The notes below the pieces were generated by a model. That model saw nothing but the letters and a program-made list of their open reading frames with translations. It was not told the origin of the DNA and did no database searches. A stretch of DNA of 64,000 bases from Carya illinoinensis (Eukaryota > Streptophyta > Magnoliopsida > Fagales > Juglandaceae): NCBI RefSeq assembly GCF_018687715.1, contig NC_056755.1, positions 11,157,501 to 11,221,500 of the forward strand, in the 5' to 3' direction. Position 1 is the stretch's first letter; the number at the start of each line of letters is the position of its first letter. Positions 23,560 through 34,100 of the stretch are shown here, piece by piece. The translations under genes were made by a program, and so were the position numbers.

Positions 23560-24899
23560 TGTTGCCCAGATGACTAACACAAGAGGGGGGGTGAATTGAG
23601 TTGTATTAAAAAAAATAACAATTATAAATCAAATATATAATATAAAATATAAACAAAATATGAAATAACAATAAATATAAAGAGTAAGGGTAAGAGAGAA
23701 GCAAACTCAGTATGTTAACGAGGTTCGGCCCCACTGCCTACGTCCTCGCCTCAAGCTACCCCTTGAGGATTCCCAAATTCACTATTCAACCTCCTTCAGG
23801 TGGAGATAGAAACCTATTACACCTTTGAACAACACCGCTACAAAGGATCCGTGTAGAACACCCTCTACACTTGCAATCACCTTACACGTGGTGATTCAAC
23901 TATTCCCTGTGTAGAATACTTTCTACACACACAAGGGTTATACACACCCTTTTTCTGATACAAAAGCTGATAGTGGGTAGGTTATCAGAAAACACTCCTC
24001 AACGAGTGAAATAAGAACAATACAGCGCAAGCTATATCTCTCAAAATGAACAAGGATTAAGGCTCAATGTTTAGAGAAGAGAGAATGAAAGCTTTGAATG
24101 AATGTTGTATGCTCTTGGTGTTGTGAATGTGAAGCTCTCAAATGATCTATTTATAGGCATATGAGACTTCATATTCAAATTTAAAAAGATTCACATGTCA
24201 AAGACAACATCATTCACTTTTTCAAAAAATTCAAATAAAAGGTTCTTCTTTTTCAATTGTCAAAGACAACATCATTCAGTTTTTCAAAGAATTCAAATAA
24301 AAGGTTCTTCTTTCTCAATTGTCAAAGACAACATCATTCACTTTTTCAAAAAAATCAAACCTAATCTTTTACTTTTGGCATATGACAAAATGAGCACATT
24401 TTCATTTTCAAAAAATTCAAACCTAATCTTTTACTTTTTGTATAAGTCTAAAAAAGCATCAATCACTTTTAAAAATATTCAAATAAAACATGCACATGTG
24501 AAAGATGACAATCAATCATCTTTAATATTTTCAAAGTTCAACCCTTTAATCAAGGCATGCACATGCAAAAGATGACAATCAATCATCTTTCAAAATTTTC
24601 AAATTTAATTTTCAAAAATATTCATGCACATGTGGAAAATGTATTTTAATGCTTTATGATAAAATATTAATTTTGAGCATTAATCCTAATTTCGAATTTT
24701 GAAGAGATTTACAACATTACTCTATAATTTTAATGTGAACTTGTTCCCTTATTGCTCATGCTTGTTTCCTTGATGTGCTTGACTCCATTGTGTAGACAAC
24801 TTGAGCTTGAGACTTCTTTATTCTTTGAATTCATTTGTTATCATCAAAATCCATGTGTAGATTTATAATCACATGAAACTTGAAATCTTGAGTTCAACA
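23560..24899 (-). repeat. 3' LTR of copia element, 1340 bp
   Basis: Left copy on the plus strand, hence the 3' LTR of this minus-strand element. TG and CA termini are intact. It contains a 62-bp tandem repeat (about 24196-24370), and the plus-strand frame at 24195-24575 is a by-product of it. Confidence 0.97.
24196..24370. repeat. 62-bp tandem repeat inside the LTR, about 2.8 copies
   Basis: Units begin TGTCAAAGACAACATCATTC at 24196, 24258 and 24320, a constant 62-bp period. The same array occurs in the other LTR at about 32226-32401. It lies about 530 bp in from the 3' end of the LTR in element orientation and could be a regulatory repeat. Confidence 0.9.
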
Positions 24900-24900
24900 A

Positions 24901-24914
24901 TCTCCCCCTTTTTG
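24901..24914 (-). other. Polypurine tract (PPT) of copia element
   Basis: Directly inside the 3' LTR the minus strand reads AAAAAGGGGGAGA, the primer for plus-strand DNA synthesis. Two further purine runs of the same kind (GGGGGAG) lie at 24961-24970 and 25071-25086, where AAAAGGGGGAGAA is seen. Confidence 0.9.
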
Positions 24915-25291
24915 ATGATGACAAATATTTGATAGAACTTGAAACCTATATTAATACTTAAGCTCCCCCTGAAAATATGCGTTAGTTTTTCAAGCAAAAG
25001 TATAAATATAATTCCAAGCATATATAACAAGTTTAGCAATTTAAACAATGTTAATGTTCTAGTCTAACACTTCTCCCCCTTTTGGCATCATTAAAAAGGA
25101 TCCGCAACAAGTAAATGGACTGAAGAAAACGATGCGTTTAATAGTCACTGTAGATAGTTGAAAAATGGAGCCGTCCGTGACCCGACAAGTGCTGCAAAGC
25201 CTCGAGGCCTAACTCTATGAGTTTAATACGGCTGAAGATTTAAACAATCGCCTGATGTTGTTGACAAACGGGATTGAAGGCTCCGAGTTTC

Positions 25292-25299
25292 TATAAAAA
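25292..25299 (+). promoter_or_regulatory. TATA box candidate for antisense ORF copy 1
   Basis: TATAAAAA on the plus strand lies 87 bp before the ATG at 25379. The spacing suits a start of transcription about 30 bp downstream and a short leader. Prediction from sequence only. Confidence 0.4.
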
Positions 25300-25378
25300 A
25301 AAATGATCATTTTCATCTATCGGATGCCAAAAAAATAATCACTTCTTGACCTGAGTTCTGTTTTTCCACAACGATAGA

Positions 25379-25836
25379 ATGGCTGAGCAATTCTCTTCCA
25401 CTAATGTTCCAGACTTGAATCAGGAACCCTTGACGCATCAATCATCAATCTTCTCTCCTGAGGCCGTCAATACCATGATAGGAGCAGTGAACCGTTTTTC
25501 TAGTAAGGCTGATTCTGAGATTATTGCAGAATGAAGAATGCTCAGTAATCAATATGCTGCCTCTGTTACGATCATGTCTCGAAGGTTAATGGCGAGGGTG
25601 AGTGAGATTGATCATCTTAACATGCAAATATCTGAGTTACGACAGAAGCTTGCTAATAAGGATAGTGAGAATAAAAGGCTAAAGCAAGAAAAACCAAGAG
25701 TTGAAAAAAATTTGCAGATTGGTATGCTCATGATCTGCAACCACGAATAGAAGAGCTGGAACGAGAAAGGGTTCAGATACAAGGTCAACATCGGCAGATA
25801 ACAGCAGAGGTTCATCGTTTACTAGAAAAATAGGGA
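25379..25836 (+). pseudogene. Antisense ORF copy 1 (coiled-coil protein), broken
   Basis: On the strand opposite to gag-pol, the frame opens MAEQFSSTNVPDL, contains VNTMIGAVNRFSSKADSE, then meets a TGA at 25532-25534. It reopens in the same frame as MLSNQYAASVTIMSRRLMAR and a Leu/Glu/Lys heptad-rich stretch (ISELRQKLANKDSENKRLKQ). It shifts frame near 25720 and ends as LERERVQIQGQHRQITAEVH. About 150 codons in total. Order of motifs matches copy 2 (start, Ser-rich N-terminus, K-DS-I motif, MSRRL/FSQRL, coiled coil). It is therefore a diverged tandem relative that has lost its frame. No known domain is recognised. Confidence 0.6.
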
Positions 25837-25965
25837 CAATCTACTGTTAATCTCGCTGGCTTAGTAAGAAAACTTTTGACAATGTGTGTCCAGCATATCT
25901 TGTATTTCTTTTGACTAAATAAGATTTGAAGAGAAAATAGTTTGTCTTATTCTTTATGCTATCTC

Positions 25966-25973
25966 TATAAAAT
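25966..25973 (+). promoter_or_regulatory. TATA box candidate for antisense ORF copy 2
   Basis: TATAAAAT in a CTCTATAAAATC context lies 111 bp before the ATG at 26077, and that ATG is the first one downstream of the box. Placement mirrors the box in front of copy 1. Confidence 0.45.
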
Positions 25974-26076
25974 CAGTCCTGAAGTTCATCTAATCCGCAT
26001 CAAGTTTTCATCTCATCTCTATAACTCATTTGCATTCCTTCAGCATTCTCGTTTTAAGCCTTCTATTCTTTTCTCA

Positions 26077-26514
26077 ATGGCTCATTCTTCTAACATTTCT
26101 CTAGATCCATCCATGAGGCATTCTGCATCTCAACCTCCTGTTCTTTCTGCAGCTACCATTGGTGCCATGTTGCAGCAAGAAAATAATAATCTGACTAATA
26201 AGTCAGATTCTGATGCTATTTATGACTTGGTGAGTCTTGGGACTCGCTACTCTTCCTCTATTGTGGCTTTTTCTCAGCGGCTACAAGCCAAAAATCACGA
26301 AGTTGAAAAGCTCAAAGAACAAATTGTTGTACTTCAACAAATTGTTCAAGAGTCTCACACAAGGGAAGGAATCATTCGGCAGAAGAATAAACAGTTGAAA
26401 TCTTTATTAGATTCTTCATTCCGCTTGCCGGTTCCCATGAATAAGAATGACATGATATTGTATGAAGAGAATGAGCGTCTCAAACATGAGGCTAAGAATC
26501 TCAAATTTATGTAA
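26077..26514 (+). CDS. Antisense ORF copy 2: intact 145-aa coiled-coil protein inside copia element
   Basis: The frame starts MAHSSNISLDPSMRHSAS, has a Ser/Pro-rich N-terminus, then AATIGAMLQQE, then NKSDSDAIYDLVSLGTRYSS. A long predicted coiled coil (about residues 65-115, SQRLQAKNHEVEKLKEQIVV) and a charged tail ending EAKNLKFM follow. The open frame extends upstream to 25942 only through non-ATG codons, so 26077 is the first Met. It lies between pol and the 3' LTR, transcribed toward pol; its stop is about 50 bp from the pol stop. No catalytic motif, zinc finger, signal peptide or membrane span is visible. Antisense genes at this place are known from some Ty3-type plant elements (for example Grande). 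I do not know a described copia counterpart. Confidence 0.6.
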   Translation: MAHSSNISLDPSMRHSASQPPVLSAATIGAMLQQENNNLTNKSDSDAIYDLVSLGTRYSSSIVAFSQRLQAKNHEVEKLKEQIVVLQQIVQESHTREGIIRQKNKQLKSLLDSSFRLPVPMNKNDMILYEENERLKHEAKNLKFM

Positions 26515-26563
26515 AAGTATTAAAAAAAATCTATCTCTATTTTTATTGACTCTGGTCTATCTT

Positions 26564-29500
26564 TTAAGAGATATTCATAGCATGCATCATACCTATTTCT
26601 CTTCTGATCATACATAATCTATCTTCTGGTAAAGGTTTTGTGAAAATATCTGCTAACTGATCGTGTGTGTTTGTGAACTCTAACATTATATCACCTTTTT
26701 GCACATGATCTCGAAGAAAATGATACCTTATTTCAATATGCTTAGTTCTAGAATGTTGTATTGGGTTCTTTGAAAGATTTATAGCACTTGTATTATCACA
26801 TTTGATTGGAATGTGATTATACATGAGTTTAAAATCTTCAAGTTGTTGCTTCATGTAGAGAACTTGAGCACAACAACTACCCGCAGCAACATATTCTGCC
26901 TCAGCAGTAGATAGTGCAACAGAATTTTGTTTTTTACTAAACCAGGAAACTAATGCATGACCTAAGAAATGACATGCTCCACTAGTGCTTTTTCGATCTA
27001 TTTTACAGCCAGCATAATCTGCATCTGTGTAGCTGATTAGATCGAAAGATGTGTGCTTAGGGTACCATAACCCTAAGTTAATTGTACCACTAAGATATCT
27101 AAGAATGCGCTTAACTGCAATTAAATGTGATTCTTTTGGAGATGATTGAAAACGTGCACATAAGCACACACTAAACATAATATCTGGTCTACTGGCTGTT
27201 AAATATAATAAGCTACCAATCATACCTCGATATATCTTCGAGTCAACTGGCTTACCGGATTTATCAAGTTTAGTTGATGGGCTCATTGGTGTTCCAATTT
27301 CCTTAGCATTTTCCATCCCAAACTTCTTCAGTAATTCCTTAATATATTTTGATTGATTGATGAATGTCCCACTTTTTGTTTGCTTAATTTGCAATCCGAG
27401 AAAGAATGTAAGTTCACCCATCATGCTCATCTCAAATTCTTCCTGCATAGTCTTAGCAAAAACTTGACACATATTTTCATTAGTAGCACCGAATATTATA
27501 TCATCAACATAAATCTGAATCAAAAGAATATCATCATTTTCATATTTAATGAAAAGAGTTGTGTCGATTTTTCCTCTTGAAAAACCTTTTTCAATCAAGA
27601 AACCACTGAGTCTCTCGTACCAAGCTCTAGGAGCTTGTTTAAGTCCATATAGTGCTTTTGTGAGTTTGAAAACATGATTTGGGGAAATATGATTTTCAAA
27701 ACCTGGAGGTTGCTCAACATATACCTCTTCATTTATAAAACCATTTAAGAAAGCACTTTTAACATCCATTTGAAAAAGTTTGAAATCTTTATAACAAGCA
27801 TATGCAAGTAGCATTCGAATAGCTTCTAATCTTGCGACAGGTGCATATGTCTCATCATAATCGATTCCTTCTTCTTGATTAAAACCTTGGGCTACAAGTC
27901 GAGCCTTATTTCTAGTAATGACTCCAGACTCATCTTTCTTGTTTCTAAAAACCCATTTTGTTCCAATAATAGTATAATTTTTGGGTCTAGGAACAAGTGT
28001 CCAAACATCATTTCTTTCAAATTGATTCAACTCTTCTTGCATAGCTAGAATCCAAGATTCATCAAGAAGTGCGTCATCAATATTTTTGGGTTCAATTTGA
28101 GATAGAAAAGCAGTATGATTACAAATATTTCTAAGAGATGATCGAGTACTTACACCTTGTGAAGGTTCTCCCAAAATTTGTTCAACTGGATGATCTTTCA
28201 CAAATTTCCACTGTTTGGTTGCATCTTGTATTAAATTTTGATGATCTTTCCTGATGGCTCCATGTTGAACTTCCTCTATTGCTTTCTCTTTGTTGAGATT
28301 GAGACTTTCTGTGTTATTTATACCTTCTGTTTCTTCATCAATAGATTTCTTGGAGAGTGGAGAATTAGATTCATCAAATACTACATGCATAGATTCTTGT
28401 ACAGTTAAAGTCTTTTTGTTGAATACTCTATAAGCTTTACTATTAGTAGAATACCCGAGAAAAATACTTTCATCAGATTTTGCATCAAACTTGCCTAAAT
28501 TATCTCTGTCATTCAAAATAAAACATTTGCATCCAAATACATGAAAGTAACCAATGTTGGGCTTTTTCTCATTCCAAAGCTCATAGGGGGTTTTATCTAA
28601 TTTAGACCTTAACATAACTCTATTTATAACATAACATGCAGTACTTACCGCTTCGGCCCAAAAATAACTAGGCAAGTTGTTCTCATTGAGCATTGTTCTT
28701 GCCATCTCTTGAAGAGATCTATTTTTCCTCTCTACTACCCCATTTTGTTGAGGAGTTCGAGGAGCAGAAAAATTATGAATAAAACCGTTTTCATCACAAA
28801 ATGTTTCAATATTTTTATTAACAAACTCTTTTCCCCTATCACTTCGGATACTTGAAATAGTATAGCCCTTTTCATTTTGAATTCTCTTGCATAACTTGGT
28901 AAAGGCATTATGTGCCTCATCTTTATGAGCAAGAAAGATGACCCAAGTATATCTAGAGAAATCATCAACAATAACAAATGCATAATATTTTCCTCCTAGA
29001 CTTGCAACTCTATTTGGTCCAAAAAGATCTATGTGTATCAGTTGCAATGGTCTAGTAGTGGAAATATGTTTCTTAGTTTTAAAAGAAGTTTTTGTTTGTT
29101 TACCAAATTGACATGCATCACAAATTTTGTCTTTAAGAAAATATGTTTTTGGTAAACCTCTCACAAGATCATTTTTTGAAAGTTTGGAAATAAGTTCCAT
29201 GTTGGCATGACCTAATCTTCTATGCCATAACCAACTAGTTTCATTTTGAGCTGACAAGCAAATAGCATCTTGTGAGGTAATTTCTTCAAAATCAATTGTA
29301 TAAACATTATTGTTTCTAAAAGCAATAAAACAAATATTACAATCATGATCATTCAAAATAATGCATTTATCCATTTTAAAAGTAACTGTAAATCCTTTAT
29401 CACATAATTGACTTATGCTCAAAAGATTATGTTTTAAACCTTCAACAAGTAGAACATCTTCAGTTATGAGAGAAGATTCATTACCAATTTTACCTATTCC

Positions 29501-29647
29501 CACGATCTTCCCTTTCGAGTTGTCTTCAAATGTCACGTGTCCTTCTTCTTTAGATCTAAGATCAAAGAACTTAGTCTTGTCTCCCGTCATGTGTCTTGAA
29601 CATCCACTATCTAAAAACCACTTATTTTTGCTTGTGGATGACTTCAT
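26564..29647 (-). CDS. pol: Copia pol polyprotein (protease remnant-integrase-RT-RNase H), 1027 aa, intact
   Basis: Domains in order: protease motif [12 protein letters not shown] (about residues 12-23); integrase zinc finger HRRLGH...CDACQFGK (about 142-185); integrase core with D in LIHIDLFG, D in IRSDRGKEF and E in [13 protein letters not shown] from [11 protein letters not shown] with [12 protein letters not shown] and the catalytic [10 protein letters not shown]; RNase H with [19 protein letters not shown] and the terminal [11 protein letters not shown]. All catalytic motifs are present and no internal stop occurs. The frame differs from gag, and 58 bp separate the gag stop from this ATG. 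How pol is translated is therefore open (frameshift, reinitiation or splicing). Confidence 0.95.
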   Translation of the reverse strand: MKSSTSKNKWFLDSGCSRHMTGDKTKFFDLRSKEEGHVTFEDNSKGKIVGIGKIGNESSLITEDVLLVEGLKHNLLSISQLCDKGFTVTFKMDKCIILNDHDCNICFIAFRNNNVYTIDFEEITSQDAICLSAQNETSWLWHRRLGHANMELISKLSKNDLVRGLPKTYFLKDKICDACQFGKQTKTSFKTKKHISTTRPLQLIHIDLFGPNRVASLGGKYYAFVIVDDFSRYTWVIFLAHKDEAHNAFTKLCKRIQNEKGYTISSIRSDRGKEFVNKNIETFCDENGFIHNFSAPRTPQQNGVVERKNRSLQEMARTMLNENNLPSYFWAEAVSTACYVINRVMLRSKLDKTPYELWNEKKPNIGYFHVFGCKCFILNDRDNLGKFDAKSDESIFLGYSTNSKAYRVFNKKTLTVQESMHVVFDESNSPLSKKSIDEETEGINNTESLNLNKEKAIEEVQHGAIRKDHQNLIQDATKQWKFVKDHPVEQILGEPSQGVSTRSSLRNICNHTAFLSQIEPKNIDDALLDESWILAMQEELNQFERNDVWTLVPRPKNYTIIGTKWVFRNKKDESGVITRNKARLVAQGFNQEEGIDYDETYAPVARLEAIRMLLAYACYKDFKLFQMDVKSAFLNGFINEEVYVEQPPGFENHISPNHVFKLTKALYGLKQAPRAWYERLSGFLIEKGFSRGKIDTTLFIKYENDDILLIQIYVDDIIFGATNENMCQVFAKTMQEEFEMSMMGELTFFLGLQIKQTKSGTFINQSKYIKELLKKFGMENAKEIGTPMSPSTKLDKSGKPVDSKIYRGMIGSLLYLTASRPDIMFSVCLCARFQSSPKESHLIAVKRILRYLSGTINLGLWYPKHTSFDLISYTDADYAGCKIDRKSTSGACHFLGHALVSWFSKKQNSVALSTAEAEYVAAGSCCAQVLYMKQQLEDFKLMYNHIPIKCDNTSAINLSKNPIQHSRTKHIEIRYHFLRDHVQKGDIMLEFTNTHDQLADIFTKPLPEDRLCMIRREIGMMHAMNIS

Positions 29648-29705
29648 GCATACCTATAAAAACAATTAAAATGATTTTTCTTGGTACCCAAGTTCTTTGG
29701 GTCCT

Positions 29706-31340
29706 TTATTTATTAGTATTAGAAGAAACAAGATTTTTAGGTACCCATATGGCCCTAATAGTCATTGTATGATTTCTTCTAATAGGACAAGTATGATAAT
29801 TATGACCATTTCTATTACAAAAATTACAAATAGCATGTGACATATATGAAAAACTTGAATGATTATAATAATATCCTTTTTTGACAAAATTATTTTTATG
29901 AAAAGAATTTTGAATATTAGTCTTTGAGGTAGAATGATTATCAAAAAAATTTTTATAAGGTTTGTATTTTTGTTTTGGCATATATCCCAAACCTGCCTTG
30001 TCAAAAACACATCTTTGACTACCAAGAAGTTTTTCAAAATTTCTTTTTCCATTCGTAAAGTTTTCAATAATATTTTCTAAATCGGTTTTCTTCTTATTCA
30101 ATTCAAGATTTTCATCTTTCAAAATGATACTATCTTTTCTTAAAATTTCAATTTCGTTTGTTAAAGAAGAATTTTTCTTTTTCAAAGCAGTATACTTGAT
30201 ACCCAATTTTTCAAATTCCTCATAAATCTCTTCTAAAACATTTTGCAATTCTTCATATGAAGGATTTTCAATATTATCAAGATTTGTTACCTCAATGTCA
30301 TCTTTAGCCATAAGACAAAAATTTGCTGATTCTTCATTGCTTGCTTCACTATCTGAGCTACTTGAATCATCATCCCATGTAGCTTTCATTGCTTTCTTGC
30401 CCTTGTTTCGATCTTTCTTTAGCAGAGGACAATCTGGCTTGATATGACCAGGTTTATTGCATTTATAACAAATTAAAGTGTCGTTTTTACCTGAATCTTT
30501 CTTGGAAAACTTTTTGAAAGATTTCCTCGGAGGAGTTCTATTTTTCTTCAAGAACCTCTGAATTCTTCTTGTTATCATCGCAACTTCTTCATCTTTATCG
30601 TCATTTTCCTCATCTTCATCACTTTCACTTTCATGAGGAACAGCTTTAAGTGCTAAGCTCTTTTTTGGCTTTCCTTCTTCTTCTCCTCTTTTCAATGTGT
30701 ACTCATGGGTGATAAGTGACCCGATGAGTTCATTGACTTCGAGCTTCTTGAGGTCTCTAGCTTCAAGAATCGCTGTAACTTTTGATTCCCAACGTTTTGG
30801 TAAAGAGTTGAGAATTTTTCTTACTATCTCCACATTGGAATAAACTTTGCCAAGAGCTGTCAAGCTGTTTATGATGTTAGTAAAACGAGTGTGCATACTA
30901 GAAATAGATTCATCATCATTCATCTTAAACATTTCATATTCATGAGTAAGAATATAAATTTTTGATTCCTTGACTTGCGAAGTTCCTTCATAGGTTACTT
31001 CCAAGTTATCCCAAATTTCCTTTGCCGTAGCGCAATTCATTATTCTATTAAACTCATTTCCATTAAGAGCATTATATAATAAATTCATAGCAGTTAAATT
31101 TAAAGTATAAAGTCTATCGTCTTCACGATCAAACTCTTCTTCTTCCTTTTTGACCTTTACTCCATCAACCACTTTTGTTGGAATATAAGGTCCATTTACA
31201 ATACATTTCCATATTTCTCTACCTTGAGCTTGAAGAAATATTCTCATTCTAACTTTCCAGAATGAGTAATTATCTCCACAAAAGAGTGGAGGCCGACTAC
31301 TAGATTGACCTTCACCAAATGAAGCTGCAATGTTAGCCAT
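29706..31340 (-). CDS. gag: Copia gag polyprotein, 544 aa, intact
   Basis: The N-terminus (MANIAASFGEGQSSSRPPLF, then DNYSFWKVRMRIFLQ) and the KEIWDNLEVTYEGTSQVKES stretch are typical of the copia gag (UBN2-type) domain. A basic region leads to the CCHC knuckle CYKCNKPGHIKPDC (about residue 288). An acidic Ser/Asp/Glu patch, a long coiled coil (about residues 355-425) and a second C/H-rich motif near the end (CNFCNRNGHNYHTC) follow. It forms the particle and binds RNA. A start at 31340 gives a complete frame 250 bp from the 5' LTR. Confidence 0.93.
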   Translation of the reverse strand: MANIAASFGEGQSSSRPPLFCGDNYSFWKVRMRIFLQAQGREIWKCIVNGPYIPTKVVDGVKVKKEEEEFDREDDRLYTLNLTAMNLLYNALNGNEFNRIMNCATAKEIWDNLEVTYEGTSQVKESKIYILTHEYEMFKMNDDESISSMHTRFTNIINSLTALGKVYSNVEIVRKILNSLPKRWESKVTAILEARDLKKLEVNELIGSLITHEYTLKRGEEEGKPKKSLALKAVPHESESDEDEENDDKDEEVAMITRRIQRFLKKNRTPPRKSFKKFSKKDSGKNDTLICYKCNKPGHIKPDCPLLKKDRNKGKKAMKATWDDDSSSSDSEASNEESANFCLMAKDDIEVTNLDNIENPSYEELQNVLEEIYEEFEKLGIKYTALKKKNSSLTNEIEILRKDSIILKDENLELNKKKTDLENIIENFTNGKRNFEKLLGSQRCVFDKAGLGYMPKQKYKPYKNFFDNHSTSKTNIQNSFHKNNFVKKGYYYNHSSFSYMSHAICNFCNRNGHNYHTCPIRRNHTMTIRAIWVPKNLVSSNTNK

Positions 31341-31385
31341 AAGATCTTAACTCAAAAGATAGTTAATCTTATAATAGAGCTCTTA

Positions 31386-31403
31386 GCTCTGATACCAATT
31401 GTT
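31386..31403 (-). repeat. Second PBS-plus-LTR-end copy inside the leader
   Basis: The 18 bases GCTCTGATACCAATTGTT occur here and again at 31576-31593, where they form the true PBS and the first four LTR bases. The copies are exactly 190 bp apart. The internal copy lies between PBS and gag. Confidence 0.85.
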
Positions 31404-31575
31404 ACTGATCATAGGCCGCACCTATGTCACCTAACAATTGTACCTACCAGACTAGCCGGTCACCGTCTCTACCGGTGCACCGTCACTCATGGTCGGAGAG
31501 TCTTGCTTCGGTGACACAGTCACAAGCGAGAGTTCCCATGAGTGATCTGCCTGTATGAACAGTACAGGTCAACTA

Positions 31576-31587
31576 GCTCTGATACCA
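31576..31587 (-). other. Primer binding site, initiator tRNA-Met type
   Basis: The minus strand reads TGGTATCAGAGC two bases after the 5' LTR end, the standard complement of the plant initiator tRNA-Met 3' end used by copia elements. Confidence 0.95.
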
Positions 31588-31589
31588 AT

Positions 31590-32930
31590 TGTTGCCCAGA
31601 TGACTAACACAAGAGGGGGGGTGAATTGAGTTGTATTAAAAAAAATAACAATTATAAATCAAATATATAATATAAAATATAAACAAAATATGAAATAACA
31701 ATAAATATAAAGAGTAAGGGTAAGAGAGAAGCAAACTCAGTATGTTAACGAGGTTCGGCCCCACTGCCTACGTCCTCGCCTCAAGCTACCCCTTGAGGAT
31801 TCCCAAATTCACTATTCAACCTCCTTCAGGTGGAGATAGAAACCTATTACACCTTTGAACAACACCGCTACAAAGGATCCGTGTAGAACACCCTCTACAC
31901 TTGCAATCACCTTACACGTGGTGATTCAACTATTCCCTGTGTAGAATACTTTCTACACACACAAGGGTTATACACACCCTTTTTCTGATACAAAAGCTGA
32001 TAGTGGGTAGGTTATCAGAAAACACTCCTCAACGAGTGAAATAAGAACAATACAGCGCAAGCTATATCTCTCAAAATGAACAAGGATTAAGGCTCAATGT
32101 TTAGAGAAGAGAGAATGAAAGCTTTGAATGAATGTTGTATGCTCTTGGTGTTGTGAATGTGAAGCTCTCAAATGATCTATTTATAGGCATATGAGACTTC
32201 ATATTCAAATTTAAAAAGATTCACATGTCAAAGACAACATCATTCACTTTTTCAAAAAATTCAAATAAAAGGTTCTTCTTTTTCAATTGTCAAAGACAAC
32301 ATCATTCAGTTTTTCAAAGAATTCAAATAAAAGGTTCTTCTTTCTCAATTGTCAAAGACAACATCATTCACTTTTTCAAAAAAAATCAAACCTAATCTTT
32401 TACTTTTGGCATATGACAAAATGAGCACATTTTCATTTTCAAAAAATTCAAACCTAATCTTTTACTTTTTGTATAAGTCTAAAAAAGCATCAATCACTTT
32501 TAAAAATATTCAAATAAAACATGCACATGTGAAAGATGACAATCAATCATCTTTAATATTTTCAAAGTTCAACCCTTTAATCAAGGCATGCACATGCAAA
32601 AGATGACAATCAATCATCTTTCAAAATTTTCAAATTTAATTTTCAAAAATATTCATGCACATGTGGAAAATGTATTTTAATGCTTTATGATAAAATATTA
32701 ATTTTGAGCATTAATCCTAATTTCGAATTTTGAAGAGATTTACAACATTACTCTATAATTTTAATGTGAACTTGTTCCCTTATTGCTCATGCTTGTTTCC
32801 TTGATGTGCTTGACTCCATTGTGTAGACAACTTGAGCTTGAGACTTCTTTATTCTTTGAATTCATTTGTTATCATCAAAATCCATGTGTAGATTTATAAT
32901 CACATGAAACTTGAAATCTTGAGTTCAACA
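31590..32930 (-). repeat. 5' LTR of copia element, 1341 bp
   Basis: Right copy on the plus strand. It matches 23560-24899 throughout, with one extra A in a homopolymer near 32381-32388. It contains the element promoter on the minus strand and the 62-bp array at about 32226-32401. Confidence 0.97.
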
Positions 32931-33939
32931 AGCCACTATAGAGAGAATGAGTGACGGAACCTGGTGTTGGGCACAAAGCACAGATACAAGGCGCGCGGTG
33001 GTGCAGCGTAGAAGTCATTAGCTTGAGAGTGATGAAAGAGAGATAGAGTGAGAGAAAAATGAGAGAGGGAGCTGATTGAGAGCTTTGCTATCATTGCGGT
33101 TGTGGCACAGATGAAAAGTGCGGCTTTTGTGTGCTTACCAAGTGTTCGAACAATGGGATGGGGGTTCTTTTCGGTGGTGACATTTAGGGTGTGAGTTGTG
33201 CACATTTGGGGTGTGAGTCATGCAAGCAAAGACTTTGAGGCGAAAGTGGGGATATTAGAGATTTGGAGTGCTAAAATGGAGATACGAAGAGGAAGATGAT
33301 GGTTTTGTAGTGGAGATGGAGGAGGAGAGGGAATTGATTATCGATGACGACGATGACAATAACATGGCTAAAGTGAAGCTCATGTCTATGGAGTTTTGCA
33401 GGATTGAGAGATTGTGGTCTCATTTAGTAGGTGGATGGTAGATTTGAGATTCAGATCGAGATTTTGTAAATCGATATGTAGAAAGTAGGATTTTTTTTAG
33501 GTCGTACTGGTTCGACTTGATTTTATTTTGTTTAGATCAAGTCAGTTCGGTTTGGCGCCTTAAATGAAGGCGTTTGGATTGGGTGGGGCACAAACCCAGC
33601 TGTACTAGGTTGGGTTGTAGGCCTATCAAAGGAGGAAGCTTCATATTTACAGTTTGAAAAACCTAATTTTCATGCGTCTTACACACTCTTCAAGTGGGTC
33701 ACACACTAATGAAAATATATATAAACCATAAGGTATGTATAGTGGAGTGTTTCCGGACATACAAGTAACAAAACTCAAAATATAATTGATCTGTTGGTAA
33801 ACGAGATCATAAAAATTAGAGGCTAAAGAGGTGAGTGCCCTCAAATTGAGAGTATCATGAACCACGTGAGAGAGAGGTGCAGAGGGATTGTGGTCATGAC
33901 CATTTTAACGGTTCATAATTAAAACAAGAGCAATGCTAC
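32931..33939. other. Intergenic, right flank of copia element
   Basis: It starts with the target duplication AGCCA (32931-32935). No gene is supported. The 89-codon minus frame at 33205-32936 has no recognised domain. Confidence 0.45.
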
Positions 33940-34100
33940 ATACAATCGTGTAATTGCAAACGTTGCGTAATCGCTTTGAAAAAAAGTGGGATCCACGATT
34001 AAAAGGTTAGTTTTTTTTTTCATGTGGGTCCCATATTAATTTATTTTTTTCAAAGCAACTGCACGCCGCTTGCACAACCACGACTGCAAATATCATTTCT
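33940..34100. mobile_element. MITE of the same family as 1952-2160
   Basis: The left side has AATGCTACATACAATCGTG and the right side ACGACTGCAAATATCATTTC. Inner arms contain GTGGGATCC and GTGGGTCCCA around T-rich loops. The CGACTGCA and ATCATTTCT end motifs are shared with the fold-back element at 1952-2160. Confidence 0.55.

Larger units (their letters stand above)
23560..32930 (-). mobile_element. Complete Ty1/copia LTR retrotransposon, SIRE/Maximus-like, 9371 bp
   Basis: Two LTRs (23560-24899 and 31590-32930) start TGTTGCCCAG and end GAGTTCAACA on the plus strand. The same AGCCA flanks both outer ends (23555-23559 and 32931-32935). Orientation is minus: PBS next to the right LTR, gag 31340-29706, pol 29647-26564, polypurine tract next to the left LTR. 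Integrase lies before RT, which defines copia order. Large LTRs, a long coiled gag with a CCHC knuckle and an acidic region suggest the SIRE/Maximus lineage (inferred). Side by side, the LTRs differ only by one A in a run of A (7 versus 8). The insertion is therefore very young and possibly still competent. Between pol and the 3' LTR lie two antisense ORFs instead of a sense env-like ORF. Confidence 0.97.

Noticed and set aside
24195..24575. Plus frame of 126 codons in the left LTR, with an 85-codon version in the right LTR
   Set aside because: It is produced by the 62-bp LTR tandem repeat; the composition is Phe/Ser/Lys-rich without domain content, and the frame differs between LTRs because of one A.
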